The notes under the pieces are model-generated. The model was not told where the DNA came from, searched no databases, and was given only the letters and a program-made list of their open reading frames with translations. The translations under genes and the position numbers were made by a program. A stretch of DNA of 64,000 nucleotides from an uncultured Bacteroidales bacterium (GTDB taxonomy: Bacteria > Bacteroidota > Bacteroidia > Bacteroidales > Paludibacteraceae): contig CAMHKW010000007.1 of NCBI GenBank assembly GCA_946185835.1, positions 1-64,000 of the forward strand, written 5' to 3'. Shown here piece by piece: positions 7,864 through 17,733 of this stretch. Positions within the stretch are counted from its first letter, which is position 1. Each line of letters starts with the position of its first letter.

Positions 7864-9408
7864 CTACTTTGTGGTAATTTGTTTTATCCACTCAAAGAGT
7901 TCATCGAGGGCATAGTCGCCGCTGTGCGGGCGGTTCCATGAGAGCAGGAAATTGACATCGTAGCCTTCATTCTGCAGTTTAAGTGCCAGATTGAGGGGCA
8001 CAGGGAAGGATGTGTCGCGGTCGCGTGCGCCGTGACGTATATACCAATGCGGAGCAACCGTAGTGCGGCTGTCGCCGATATAATACATCGGGTTCATGAG
8101 CCGCACGTTCCGGGCTATTGCGGCTTGCAGCGAGTCGGACATAGGCAGACCATCGCACTCTTGCAGCACACGTTGTTGACTATATGCCGTGAAGTTGACG
8201 CTGCTACCTGCTGCATCGCCGAACTCCTCATTCTCGCCCGAAGCCTTCTGACCACACACATCTTTTGTGTCGAAAGCAGGAGCGGTCTTGAGCGGCTGAG
8301 AGGAAGCCACATATGACAGATAAGTCGGCATGTCCAAATCCACGATATATTCTCCTGTTCGAGGAGAGGGGAGCCCCCTAAGTCCCCCTAAAGGGGAATT
8401 GTCTTTCAGACGTTTTGAGATGTTTTGATTTTGAAACTGGAGACTTTGGGAAACACCCCCATTGAGCGGAGGCATACCGTCCATCTCTTCCTTACTAAAT
8501 GTGAAACCGAGGTCGGCAGAGATATCAGCTCCGGCATTCTTGGCAATCTGTGCCGAACGGATAATCTCGCTCTTGATATATTCCAAGTAGTTCTCTTCCG
8601 TGAGCAATGTGCCATCCGACGTATGGAGACTCAGACTCTTCAAATATGCAGGGAACTGAGCCGCTAATTCGTCCGATACGGCAAGGACAGCGGCATCGGT
8701 AGTGGCATCTTGGTGACGGGTACCATTGTAGAGCCATTCGTACGCCATATCGGCATGGTCAAGGTCGGTTATCGGACAGAAGCAAACGGCGGCAAACACA
8801 TCATCGCGTGCGCCAGCGGCACCCATAGCACGGAGCAGTTCGGTGTACTCGGGGTGGTTACCCGTTCCGCCCATCAGAGCCGACATCGCACCTCCGGCAC
8901 TCGTGCCATCGGTGATGATACGCTCGGTGTTACCGGGTATCTGCTTATCGAAACGTCGCAAGTAACGGATAGCGGCTTTGAGGTCAAGGATAGCTTTCGG
9001 TGCACGCCCTGTATAGGTATCACCGACGCGGGAGTTGCGTCCGCGCGTACCCGGGATAACCACCACGTAGCCTTCCTTCAATGCCCGCCCTGTCGCATCG
9101 CCTGCCACCGGCCGTTTGGCTTCGGATGCCATATATCCGCCTACATAGGTACGGAGGAAGATAGGTGTTGCCTCGGTCGCACCTGCCGGCACATAGATAT
9201 TAAGGAACTGATACGTAGAGTCCTCCACATTGCTCACATAATACAGACGCTCATACGCAGTGTACTGGACATCACTCCCATCCGGCATGGTGAGCGTCGC
9301 GATAGTTGCACTTGTGGCATCAAACGACAAACCGTCTGCCGGATTATGAGTAGTACATGCTGCAAAGAGCACTACACTAAAAATAAAAAATAACTTTCTC
9401 ATATTCAC
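7864..9408 (-). CDS. Tannase-like alpha/beta-hydrolase lipoprotein
   Basis: 514 aa. A lipoprotein signal peptide with lipobox F-A-A-C (Cys18) places it on the cell envelope. The fold resembles subtype-B tannases and feruloyl esterases: nucleophile motif G-T-S-A-G-G near residue 170, the acid in H-G-A-R-D-R-D-T-S-F-P-V and the histidine in N-R-P-H-S-G-D-Y near the C-terminus, with a large lid between. It probably cleaves ester bonds of plant phenolics. A strong promoter lies at 9658-9690, giving a 240-nt leader. Oddity: about 10-12 codons in the lid (N-S-P-L-G-G-L-R-G-L) come from an in-frame CCCCCTAA-type repeat at 8371-8400. Confidence 0.82.
   Translation of the reverse strand: MNMRKLFFIFSVVLFAACTTHNPADGLSFDATSATIATLTMPDGSDVQYTAYERLYYVSNVEDSTYQFLNIYVPAGATEATPIFLRTYVGGYMASEAKRPVAGDATGRALKEGYVVVIPGTRGRNSRVGDTYTGRAPKAILDLKAAIRYLRRFDKQIPGNTERIITDGTSAGGAMSALMGGTGNHPEYTELLRAMGAAGARDDVFAAVCFCPITDLDHADMAYEWLYNGTRHQDATTDAAVLAVSDELAAQFPAYLKSLSLHTSDGTLLTEENYLEYIKSEIIRSAQIAKNAGADISADLGFTFSKEEMDGMPPLNGGVSQSLQFQNQNISKRLKDNSPLGGLRGLPSPRTGEYIVDLDMPTYLSYVASSQPLKTAPAFDTKDVCGQKASGENEEFGDAAGSSVNFTAYSQQRVLQECDGLPMSDSLQAAIARNVRLMNPMYYIGDSRTTVAPHWYIRHGARDRDTSFPVPLNLALKLQNEGYDVNFLLSWNRPHSGDYALDELFEWIKQITTK
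8371..8400. repeat. CCCCCTAAGTCCCCCTAA-type repeat within a gene
   Basis: The block GCCCCCTAAGTCCCCCTAA followed by AGGGGAATTG resembles a small repeat I know from spaces between genes in other Bacteroidetes. Here it sits in frame inside the tannase-like gene. The short arms CCCCTAA/AGGGG can pair. Confidence 0.6.
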
Positions 9409-9650
9409 TCAGATGTTTGTGCTATTATGTCGGTTATCATAGAAGGGTCAGATATCGATTCGTTTGCCGTAACCGATATCACCAGCCCCGGAACGTCAGT
9501 ACCGATAGAAAGGCAATCGATAAAATCTTGGGGAGACACATCCCCTTGCGGATAACCCAAAGTTAATCTCTCAAAATGTTCAAAATGATATTTTGTAAGA
9601 TCGTAGGTTTTAAACTGTGCTTTGGAAGCTGTGCCCTTTAAATGCCTAAA
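9405..9650 (-). other. Leader of the tannase-like gene with an open frame
   Basis: From the predicted transcript start near 9651 to the ATG at 9408 one frame stays open and ends with a TGA overlapping that ATG (ATGA). It reads sensibly (P-Q-G-D-V-S-P-Q-D-F-I-D-C-L and P-G-L-V-I-S-V-T-A-N-E-S) but has no ATG near its beginning; only a TTG or GTG inside the transcript could start it. It may be a coupled leader peptide, or the 3' remnant of a lost gene. I do not recognise the protein. Confidence 0.3.
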
Positions 9651-9657
9651 AGTGCTA

Positions 9658-9690
9658 CAAAAGTACAACTTTTTTTGCGGTAATGCAAAA
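9658..9690 (-). promoter_or_regulatory. Promoter of the tannase-like/AraC operon
   Basis: On the minus strand TTTTG (complement of 9686-9690), 20 bp, then TACTTTTG (complement of 9658-9665): a full match to the Bacteroidetes pattern. Confidence 0.75.
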
Positions 9691-9781
9691 GTTTTTGCTA
9701 TTTAGTTGTTTCTCTCTGCAAAGGGTGAAAAGATTAAGGGGTCTCTCATTCTAATGACTACCCTCCGCAACTACCTTCCGC

Positions 9782-9979
9782 GAAGATTTCTCCGTCAATT
9801 GCGGAAGATTTCTCCGTCAATTGCAGAAGATTTCTCCGTCAATTGCGGAAGATTTCTCCGTCAATTGCGGAAGATTTCTCTGTCAATTGCAGAAGATTTC
9901 TCCGTCAATTGCGGAAGATTTCTCCGTCAATTGCGGAAGATTTCTCCGTCAATTGCGGAAGATTTCTCCGTCAATTGCG
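9782..9979. repeat. Nine tandem 22-bp repeats
   Basis: Exactly nine head-to-tail units of 22 bp, each starting GAAGATTTCTCC and ending CAATTGCG, with one- or two-base variants in units 2 and 5. Each unit has a near-palindrome centred on CAATTG (TCCG.CAATTG.GGA). No stop codon occurs in any plus-strand frame, so ORFs crossing it are artefacts. The 760-bp gap 9665-10424 holds this array, the palindrome, the 15-bp repeats, a doubtful small ORF, a terminator and a gene relic. Confidence 0.95.
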
Positions 9980-10236
9980 TCCGAATTTAATTCGGACATC
10001 CCCTCTGCCGACATCCCATCTGCCGACACCCCTTCTGCCGACATCCCCTCTGCCGACATCCCCTCTCTCTCACGCTCAAGCCACACACTACCGTAAAGAA
10101 TCGAACACAAAAGAGTGAGGATTCCGCTAACTGCAAATCTTAATAATCGTATATTTTTACTATCACCTACCACCCACGAGACACCACCGAGGCAAGACCG
10201 AGACAACATACCACCAAAACGCAATCGAAATACCAT
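9949..10236 (-). CDS. Doubtful small membrane protein with EGMSA repeats
   Basis: 95 aa. One hydrophobic stretch (L-R-F-A-V-S-G-I-L-T-L-L-C-S-I-L-Y) is followed by five pentapeptides of the form E-G-M-S-A and a short tail from the 22-bp array. A hydrophobic anchor followed by 15-bp-encoded pentapeptides resembles the start of the S9 peptidase at 49519-51864, which gives it some weight. I see no convincing promoter or ribosome site, and the N-terminal part is not protein-like, so it may be non-coding. Confidence 0.25.
   Translation of the reverse strand: MVFRLRFGGMLSRSCLGGVSWVVGDSKNIRLLRFAVSGILTLLCSILYGSVWLEREREGMSAEGMSAEGVSADGMSAEGMSELNSDAIDGEIFRN
9979..9997. other. Perfect 19-bp palindrome
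   Basis: GTCCGAATT, T, AATTCGGAC: nine-base arms around one T, placed exactly at the junction of the 22-bp and 15-bp arrays. It could be an operator or the edge of an insertion. Confidence 0.7.
9995..10070. repeat. Tandem 15-bp repeats (GACATCCCCTCTGCC)
   Basis: Units start at 9995, 10010, 10025, 10040 and, in partial form, 10055, with single-base differences. The 15-bp length keeps the reading frame; on the minus strand they read E-G-M-S-A. Confidence 0.9.
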
Positions 10237-10302
10237 GCCGAAATCTTAATCATCGGCAATCAGAATAAATAAGCAAAAGCCACCCAAATAGTGAAAACAA
10301 GC

Positions 10303-10335
10303 AAAAAAAAAGCAGCTTACATTGCTGTAAGCCGC
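10303..10335 (-). terminator. Rho-independent terminator after the flavodoxin gene
   Basis: On the minus strand GCGGCTTAC pairs with GTAAGCTGC (10312-10320 with 10327-10335, one G-T pair), followed by nine T (complement of 10303-10311). Confidence 0.85.
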
Positions 10336-10364
10336 ACAGTTGTAAATCTAAGTGTTTGCATGAT

Positions 10365-10424
10365 TTATCCTTCAGCGGAATCACCTTCATCCGTTTGGCA
10401 GGATTGCCGCCTACTATGGCATCA
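10365..10424 (-). pseudogene. 3' relic of a hexapeptide acyltransferase
   Basis: Directly after the flavodoxin stop codon the minus strand reads A-I-V-G-G-N-P-A-K-R-M-K-V-I-P-L-K-D. This is the C-terminal turn of a sugar acetyltransferase, matching [10 protein letters not shown] in the intact gene at 760-1296. Nothing upstream of it belongs to such an enzyme, so it is a deletion remnant. Confidence 0.7.
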
Positions 10425-11063
10425 TCACAACTCCAAACCTTTAATCCATGTTTCTACCTTCGCTTTGTTGGTGCGCACCTCATGGCCGTAGATGCTGAAG
10501 CCTTTCTTGACATCTGCACGCGGGTAGGAAGCGCGCAAGTCACTGACACAACTGCCAAGTCCGCTGCCCTCGTGGGTGGTGAAAGGATAGATAGTTTTAC
10601 CGTTGAGATCATAGCGGTCGAAGAAGGTGAACATCACCTGCGGATATGTGCCCCACCAAACGGGACTGCCGATAAAGATGACATCGTAGTTGTCGAAGTC
10701 TGCCTGTGTTGGTTTGGCAACCAACACTTTGCTATCCTTATCTACTATCTGACCTTCAAACGCAGGTCGCTCGTCTTTGATCTGCTCGTCTTGCGCAAGG
10801 TCGCAGAGCGGCTTATACGCCATGCCGTCGTACTTATGAGTAACAATCTCAAAACGGTCAGCACCGGTCAGTTCGCTGATGTAGTCGGCAACAATCTTGG
10901 TGTTGCCCACATTGATGTTTCCTACTGAGTAGTTGTCTCCTGCATGAGAGAAATACACTACTAATACTTTCTTTTTCATATTCGTTTCTTTTTTAGTTGT
11001 TTGCGCACTGCAACCCGTCAGAGCTACTATGCCTGAGAGGATGGTTAAAAGGAGTCTTCTCAT
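10425..11063 (-). CDS. Flavodoxin-family protein with lipoprotein signal
   Basis: 212 aa. The first 28 residues form a lipoprotein signal (L-T-G-C), so the full-length form would be membrane-anchored; an internal Met29 (M-K-K-K-V-L) could give a cytoplasmic form. The flavodoxin fold follows: V-V-Y-F-S-H-A-G-D-N-Y for the FMN phosphate, G-S-P-V-W-W-G-T-Y-P for the isoalloxazine loop, and F-T-T-H-E-G-S-G. It should carry electrons or reduce quinones or aldehydes via FMN. Flanked downstream by an acyltransferase relic and a terminator, upstream by a TAATTTTG box at 11118-11125. Confidence 0.88.
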   Translation of the reverse strand: MRRLLLTILSGIVALTGCSAQTTKKETNMKKKVLVVYFSHAGDNYSVGNINVGNTKIVADYISELTGADRFEIVTHKYDGMAYKPLCDLAQDEQIKDERPAFEGQIVDKDSKVLVAKPTQADFDNYDVIFIGSPVWWGTYPQVMFTFFDRYDLNGKTIYPFTTHEGSGLGSCVSDLRASYPRADVKKGFSIYGHEVRTNKAKVETWIKGLEL

Positions 11064-11117
11064 ATCTGTAAGTATGTTTTTTGATTAATATCCGATGGTA
11101 CTTTATCTTTCAGACCG

Positions 11118-11125
11118 CAAAATTA
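11118..11125 (-). promoter_or_regulatory. -7 box for the flavodoxin gene
   Basis: The complement reads TAATTTTG, 55 bp before the ATG. The -33 region is weak. Confidence 0.5.
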
Positions 11126-11233
11126 CAACATCATGCGCTAACCGCAGTTATATAAATTACGGGAAATGATATACTTTTTGCGGAAAACATCGTTAACCAC
11201 GATGCGCCACGTCCTATCGGATAGCCTAAATAA

Positions 11234-13456
<2,223 letters not shown>

Positions 13457-13460
<4 letters not shown>

Positions 13461-13654
13461 AATTTCTTTTGCATCGACTGCACGTCGGTAACGTCCATCT
13501 TCAAAGGCACTATGCCATACTCGCAAAGAGGCGCCATACGCTCAACACGACGAGCAGCAGCATACACGCGGTGTCCTTGCTTAGCTAAAGCAATAGCGGT
13601 ATCAAAGCCGATACCGCTACTTGCTCCGGTCAAAAGAATAACCTTACTTTTCAT
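13457..13654 (-). pseudogene. Truncated short-chain dehydrogenase (65 aa)
   Basis: The first 65 residues of an SDR: V-I-L-L-T-G-A-S-S-G-I-G (NADP-binding turn), then A-L-A-K-Q-G-H-R-V-Y-A-A-A-R-R and M-D-V-T-D. The catalytic S-Y-K part and some 200 residues are missing. The frame ends in a TGA that overlaps the carbonic anhydrase ATG, and it begins overlapping the DUF308 stop codon (TAATG). So a deletion fused its front to the next gene while keeping coupled translation. It cannot be an active dehydrogenase; it may act only as a translation relay. Confidence 0.8.
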
Positions 13655-14253
13655 TACTTTATTTCTTCTACGTCTTCTACGTCGATGATTTGCCTGATGT
13701 TATCGGCAATCTTATGCAACCGGCTCTCCACGCGGTTGACAGCTGCCACTTTCAGCCAGTTGCCCACGCCATCGAGGATGATACCTATACCTACCAACCA
13801 AGCCAAGGTCTTAGCCGAAGCTACCGGGTCGCAGAACAAACCGTAGCAACCGGCAACGATAACGAGCACACTGATAAGACATAGTACCCACCATTTGCTC
13901 CAGCCTAAACGCTTGTAGTTGAACGAGTCAACCAAGAGCCCGATTCCTTCGTACAACACCCAGAAGGCAAAGATAAAAGGCAAAGCGATAGCCATAGGAG
14001 CCGGGTTGATGATCAGCACTACACCGAGGATGACTTGCATCAGCGCGGCAAGGAAAGTAAGACCACTATAAGGATTGATAGCACGGAACGTTGCCCAAGC
14101 ACCAAAAGTGCTGCAACCGGAAACAACGAGCATGATGCCCAATGCCCATGCCAACGTGAGAATGGTGTCGCCCGGATACATAATACAGAGCACACCCAAT
14201 ACTACGAGTGCTACACCCGCAAGGCACATCAGAATTTTTGTACTTGTTTTCAT
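13654..14253 (-). CDS. DUF308 (HdeD-like) membrane protein
   Basis: 199 aa with six predicted membrane helices in three hairpin pairs (for example I-L-M-C-L-A-G-V-A-L-V-V-L-G-V and V-L-C-L-I-S-V-L-V-I-V-A-G), the DUF308 pattern of HdeD-type proteins. In E. coli HdeD aids acid resistance at high density; here only an inner-membrane location can be stated. The charged tail (V-E-D-V-E-E-I-K) is cytoplasmic by the usual rule. First gene of a coupled operon with the SDR stub and carbonic anhydrase; a link to pH or CO2 handling is suggestive. Confidence 0.85.
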   Translation of the reverse strand: MKTSTKILMCLAGVALVVLGVLCIMYPGDTILTLAWALGIMLVVSGCSTFGAWATFRAINPYSGLTFLAALMQVILGVVLIINPAPMAIALPFIFAFWVLYEGIGLLVDSFNYKRLGWSKWWVLCLISVLVIVAGCYGLFCDPVASAKTLAWLVGIGIILDGVGNWLKVAAVNRVESRLHKIADNIRQIIDVEDVEEIK

Positions 14254-14303
14254 TGTATAAAATTTATTGTGAGTTGTTAATAAAAATACACTTATAAGAC
14301 CTA

Positions 14304-16133
14304 TCAGAAGTTGAAACTCAGCCCTGCCATAAACGTGAAGTTACTGCCTTGCAGATATAGCGGCGCAAACTTCGAAAGATAATAGTTCTGCAGGGCTGTG
14401 CCTTCAAGGACGACACGATTGCCGGCTTCATCCACTCCACCACGGTCCTCCGAAGCTATCGGGGTGGAAGTAGGGGCATACCCCACCGCTTTGTTATAGG
14501 AGAAGTTAACCACCGCGTAGCAGTTCTGAAAGACCTCATACAAGGCATTCAGCGAGAACGTGTTGTTCATGTACGTCTTCTCAGCGAATGGCTTCTGAGC
14601 TATAGTCTGAGAAATCTGACCTTCAGGACTCGACTTGTCGCGACGAAGATACGAGTAGTTATTATATTTTGTGTCGTTGACGTATGTGAACGACAGTTTT
14701 AGTCCGCGAACGGGGCGATAAGTCAACTCTGCATATATATTCTGAGCATTATCGCCCATATAGTTACCCATGACGTAGGAATTAGATGCATAGGTCAGAG
14801 TCTGTATCGAGTGGGTATAGCAGGCAATATAAGAACGGGTGAACTCAGCCCTGAGCACTAAGTCTTTCACGGGCCAGTTCGTCACCGACATACCCACCTG
14901 ATAAGAAATAGGGTTGCGCTGGGGATTCGACTTCTTCAACCGCGATGCCGAGAACTCGTCGACAAAGAGCGAAGCATAGAAGTTTGTGTGACGAAGGTTG
15001 CGAGTGTTAATGGTGAAGAACACTTGCGAGTTTTGATTTTCCGTCCCTAACCCTTTCGTCATCAGGTGGTCGAGCGACTTATAAAACGCTATCGGAATGA
15101 AGAACTCAGCCCTCACGCTACGCTCGGCATACACTATCGAATTACCAAACGAAAACGATAGTTGCTTAATCGGGGAAAACGTGAACATGTTGGCTGCCAT
15201 AAACTTATTATGAGGTCTATACTCGCGTTCGGTACCTATAGTGGTGTTCTCAACGTAATAGTTTGTCGAGTCTATCACATTGCTCTCGAGCCACGCGTGG
15301 AAATAGTTGAACTCGAACCATCGACAAGGTTTGAGGTTGAGGGTAATCATCGGCACTGCCGGATTATGTCCCGACAAGATATTCGAAGCGTAGTATGCAT
15401 CGCCCCATGCTATGTCCTCGCGCTGTATGCCTATGCTTCCCCACCACGAATACAGCGAGATACCACCTTTCGAATTAGAGAAGTCGGCACCATACGTCGC
15501 CTCTTTATACTCAGCACCCGGCAGGTTGTTCAGATACGGTGCCCGAGTCAACCGTGCACCATACATCTTTGCCACGTCGCTGGGATAGTATTTCGAACTG
15601 AGCAAGGCAGTACCGTTCCACGAGATGTCTCTTAGCGACCCCCATATCGACACATGGCTGACGATGTCGGCTTGTATCTCGGCACCATACCAACGTTTGA
15701 TGATCCCACCTTTCTTACTTGCGTAGATGTCCATGCCTAAGATCGGGCGTATCGTCATCTTGAAGTTCTTCTCCTTGGTCATATAATGAAACGACGGCTG
15801 AGCCAAACTCAGGTTGAACGTCTTTCGGTTGGTCCACTCTACCCAATTGTCGGGAATCGTGTCAAGCTCAAGGGCGAACTCGTTCATAAAAAACTTGAGC
15901 TCCTGCTTCTGACGTTTGTTGAAATACGTGCTCTTAGACTCTATCTGAACCAGATATTCAGCTATCTGTTTACGAGTGTACGGACGGATTGCTGAGTTGA
16001 GGTGGATATAGCCGTCGGCTGCCATCTCGTCAAGAAAGTCGTATATCTGTGTATACTGCATACTCACCGGTATGTTCTGCGAATATGTAGTCACTGAAAT
16101 GGCTATCAACAAAAAGAGTAAGAGACGTTTCAT
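14304..16133 (-). CDS. Wzi-like capsule assembly outer-membrane protein
   Basis: 609 aa. Start taken at M-K-R-L-L-L-F-L-L, which begins a clean signal peptide ending T-T-Y-S-Q; the longer frame runs back into the sugar transferase gene. The mature protein is rich in alternating aromatic/polar strands (W-Y-G-A-E-I-Q-A-D, W-W-G-S-I-G-I-Q-R-E-D) and ends S-F-N-F, an outer-membrane barrel signature. It resembles the Bacteroidetes 'capsule assembly Wzi' family, which attaches surface polysaccharide. It follows a sugar transferase gene, consistent with exopolysaccharide work. The final aromatic residue is the usual BAM signal. Confidence 0.75.
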   Translation of the reverse strand: MKRLLLFLLIAISVTTYSQNIPVSMQYTQIYDFLDEMAADGYIHLNSAIRPYTRKQIAEYLVQIESKSTYFNKRQKQELKFFMNEFALELDTIPDNWVEWTNRKTFNLSLAQPSFHYMTKEKNFKMTIRPILGMDIYASKKGGIIKRWYGAEIQADIVSHVSIWGSLRDISWNGTALLSSKYYPSDVAKMYGARLTRAPYLNNLPGAEYKEATYGADFSNSKGGISLYSWWGSIGIQREDIAWGDAYYASNILSGHNPAVPMITLNLKPCRWFEFNYFHAWLESNVIDSTNYYVENTTIGTEREYRPHNKFMAANMFTFSPIKQLSFSFGNSIVYAERSVRAEFFIPIAFYKSLDHLMTKGLGTENQNSQVFFTINTRNLRHTNFYASLFVDEFSASRLKKSNPQRNPISYQVGMSVTNWPVKDLVLRAEFTRSYIACYTHSIQTLTYASNSYVMGNYMGDNAQNIYAELTYRPVRGLKLSFTYVNDTKYNNYSYLRRDKSSPEGQISQTIAQKPFAEKTYMNNTFSLNALYEVFQNCYAVVNFSYNKAVGYAPTSTPIASEDRGGVDEAGNRVVLEGTALQNYYLSKFAPLYLQGSNFTFMAGLSFNF

Positions 16134-16182
16134 AAGACCTTTACGTTTATAGAGCACCCTTTGCCGACCGAACGACATGTCG

Positions 16183-17727
16183 TCAGTTGCTGTGCGCCCG
16201 CTTGAATAAGATGTTATATATGATTTTCCAGAAATACACGAAGTCGGTTCTGAGCGTGCCTTTCTGTTCACATTCGGTCAGATACTTCATTTCCGACACT
16301 TGTATCTCGTCGAGAGTCTTAGGCATATCAGCATAGTAAGGTGGCAACAGACCGGGTTTGTGATGCTTGCGTTGCTCTTGCAACTCCTTGCAATACAGCG
16401 AATAGTACTGCTGACTAATCGGGCGCACACCCACCAGCTTCATGTCGCCTTTGAACAGGTTGAGCAGCATAGGCAACTCGTCGAGCCAATAGCGACGCAT
16501 GAAATGACCAAGAGTAGTGACACGTATGTCATGATTGAACTTACCGCCCTCCTGCAACTGATATTTCTTGTATATGTAGTCTTGAAGATATTCGGAATAC
16601 GGGTGCATCGTCCGGAACTTATAGACCTTAAATAGCTTGCCGTTTTTGCCCACACGGTTGAGTTTTATCAGCATGCCGTACAGACGACGCTGAACCGTAT
16701 CGGGTGTGAACGACCGACGTGCCACCACATATACCAACTCGTCTATTTTCTGCTCGTCAACAATCTCGAAGCCGCAATAACAAAGTCTGCCAAGCACCTC
16801 AGCCTTCGACAACACGCGGTTTTTACCCTCTGTGATGTCGTAATACAAACGCGAGGTCATAAACACCTTCGGCATCACACGCTTGTACAAAAAAAACAAG
16901 GTGTAAGCAATATAATTTATCACAGGCGGATACTTGGCAAGAAACTGTTTCTTTACCACATTCTGAGGTGTAAAACAGCACACGAACATACCATCGTCGG
17001 GCAAACGGTCATTTACCGTGCCAAACATCTTATTGATACCACGTATCTGATTGAGCGGCATGAAGTTGATGATGGCATCGTAACGATAGTAACGTAGCTT
17101 GTTGATATTGTAAAGCTCTGAAGTATTGAGGGTAAAAGTGTTCGACGACGCCAACTCTATATGCTTGAGCAAGAAGGTCAGCACACGCTTCGAGGTGAGT
17201 TCTATCACGTTGTTGTAGCAACGCTCGCGCTCCTCGGCTTCATATATCACAGGCTCATAAAGCACATGCTGCTCCCGACGGTTGACGGCACGCTCGAGTT
17301 CTGGCTCGGTATTGAGCGCATAGATATATGCATGAGAAAAGAGTATGTATATCACACTCGCCACAAACATGGCTATCCATATCGTCAACAACACCCATAT
17401 TGAATAACGCTGGTCGTGCGACAGCAACTCCATATATGCGTACATCAACACAAACACAACGGCTGCCACCACGAGCAGCCGCGATATGTTAGTACCCATC
17501 TTCAGGTACTTTACTTTCAAGTACCTATGACCCAAATAGCTCACCAAGAGCCATGTGGCGGAAAAGACTAAAGAGAAGACACTATACTTCTGAAATGGAA
17601 TGTCCGTACTTAGCGGAAACCACATCAGCACAACGAAGAAACTGACAACAAGCAGGATGACGTCGGTGAGCAGATACCGCCAATACGGTTCGTAGAATAT
17701 GTATCTCAGAAGTCGCCTTCTGTCCAT
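16183..17727 (-). CDS. Membrane sugar transferase (PglC/WcaJ-like C-terminus)
   Basis: 514 aa. Four to five membrane helices occupy about 15-140. The C-terminal part (about 350-514) has the bacterial sugar transferase motifs: N-R-V-G-K-N-G-K-L-F, Y-K-F-R-T-M, the catalytic D-E in W-L-D-E-L-P, K-L-V-G-V-R-P and H-K-P-G-L. This family moves phospho-sugars onto undecaprenyl phosphate. Two oddities: the hydrophobic re-entrant helix that normally precedes the N-R-V-G motif is absent, and residues about 175-345 resemble a class-I methyltransferase without its SAM-binding turn. Operon with OmpH-like (7 bp upstream) and Wzi-like genes. Confidence 0.85.
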   Translation of the reverse strand: MDRRRLLRYIFYEPYWRYLLTDVILLVVSFFVVLMWFPLSTDIPFQKYSVFSLVFSATWLLVSYLGHRYLKVKYLKMGTNISRLLVVAAVVFVLMYAYMELLSHDQRYSIWVLLTIWIAMFVASVIYILFSHAYIYALNTEPELERAVNRREQHVLYEPVIYEAEERERCYNNVIELTSKRVLTFLLKHIELASSNTFTLNTSELYNINKLRYYRYDAIINFMPLNQIRGINKMFGTVNDRLPDDGMFVCCFTPQNVVKKQFLAKYPPVINYIAYTLFFLYKRVMPKVFMTSRLYYDITEGKNRVLSKAEVLGRLCYCGFEIVDEQKIDELVYVVARRSFTPDTVQRRLYGMLIKLNRVGKNGKLFKVYKFRTMHPYSEYLQDYIYKKYQLQEGGKFNHDIRVTTLGHFMRRYWLDELPMLLNLFKGDMKLVGVRPISQQYYSLYCKELQEQRKHHKPGLLPPYYADMPKTLDEIQVSEMKYLTECEQKGTLRTDFVYFWKIIYNILFKRAHSN

Positions 17728-17733
17728 AACCGA

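Noticed and set aside
9782..9979. Possible CRISPR array
   Set aside because: Units are directly adjacent with no unique spacers, and no cas gene is present.
9706..10118. Three overlapping plus-strand ORFs with a 22-residue repeat (E-D-F-S-V-N-C-G-R-F-L)
   Set aside because: The 22-bp unit has no stop in any plus frame, so long ORFs arise automatically in all three frames; no start signal or protein-like part outside the array.
14304..16271. 655-aa form of the Wzi-like protein
   Set aside because: The first 46 codons overlap the sugar transferase gene, and the signal peptide starts at the internal Met.
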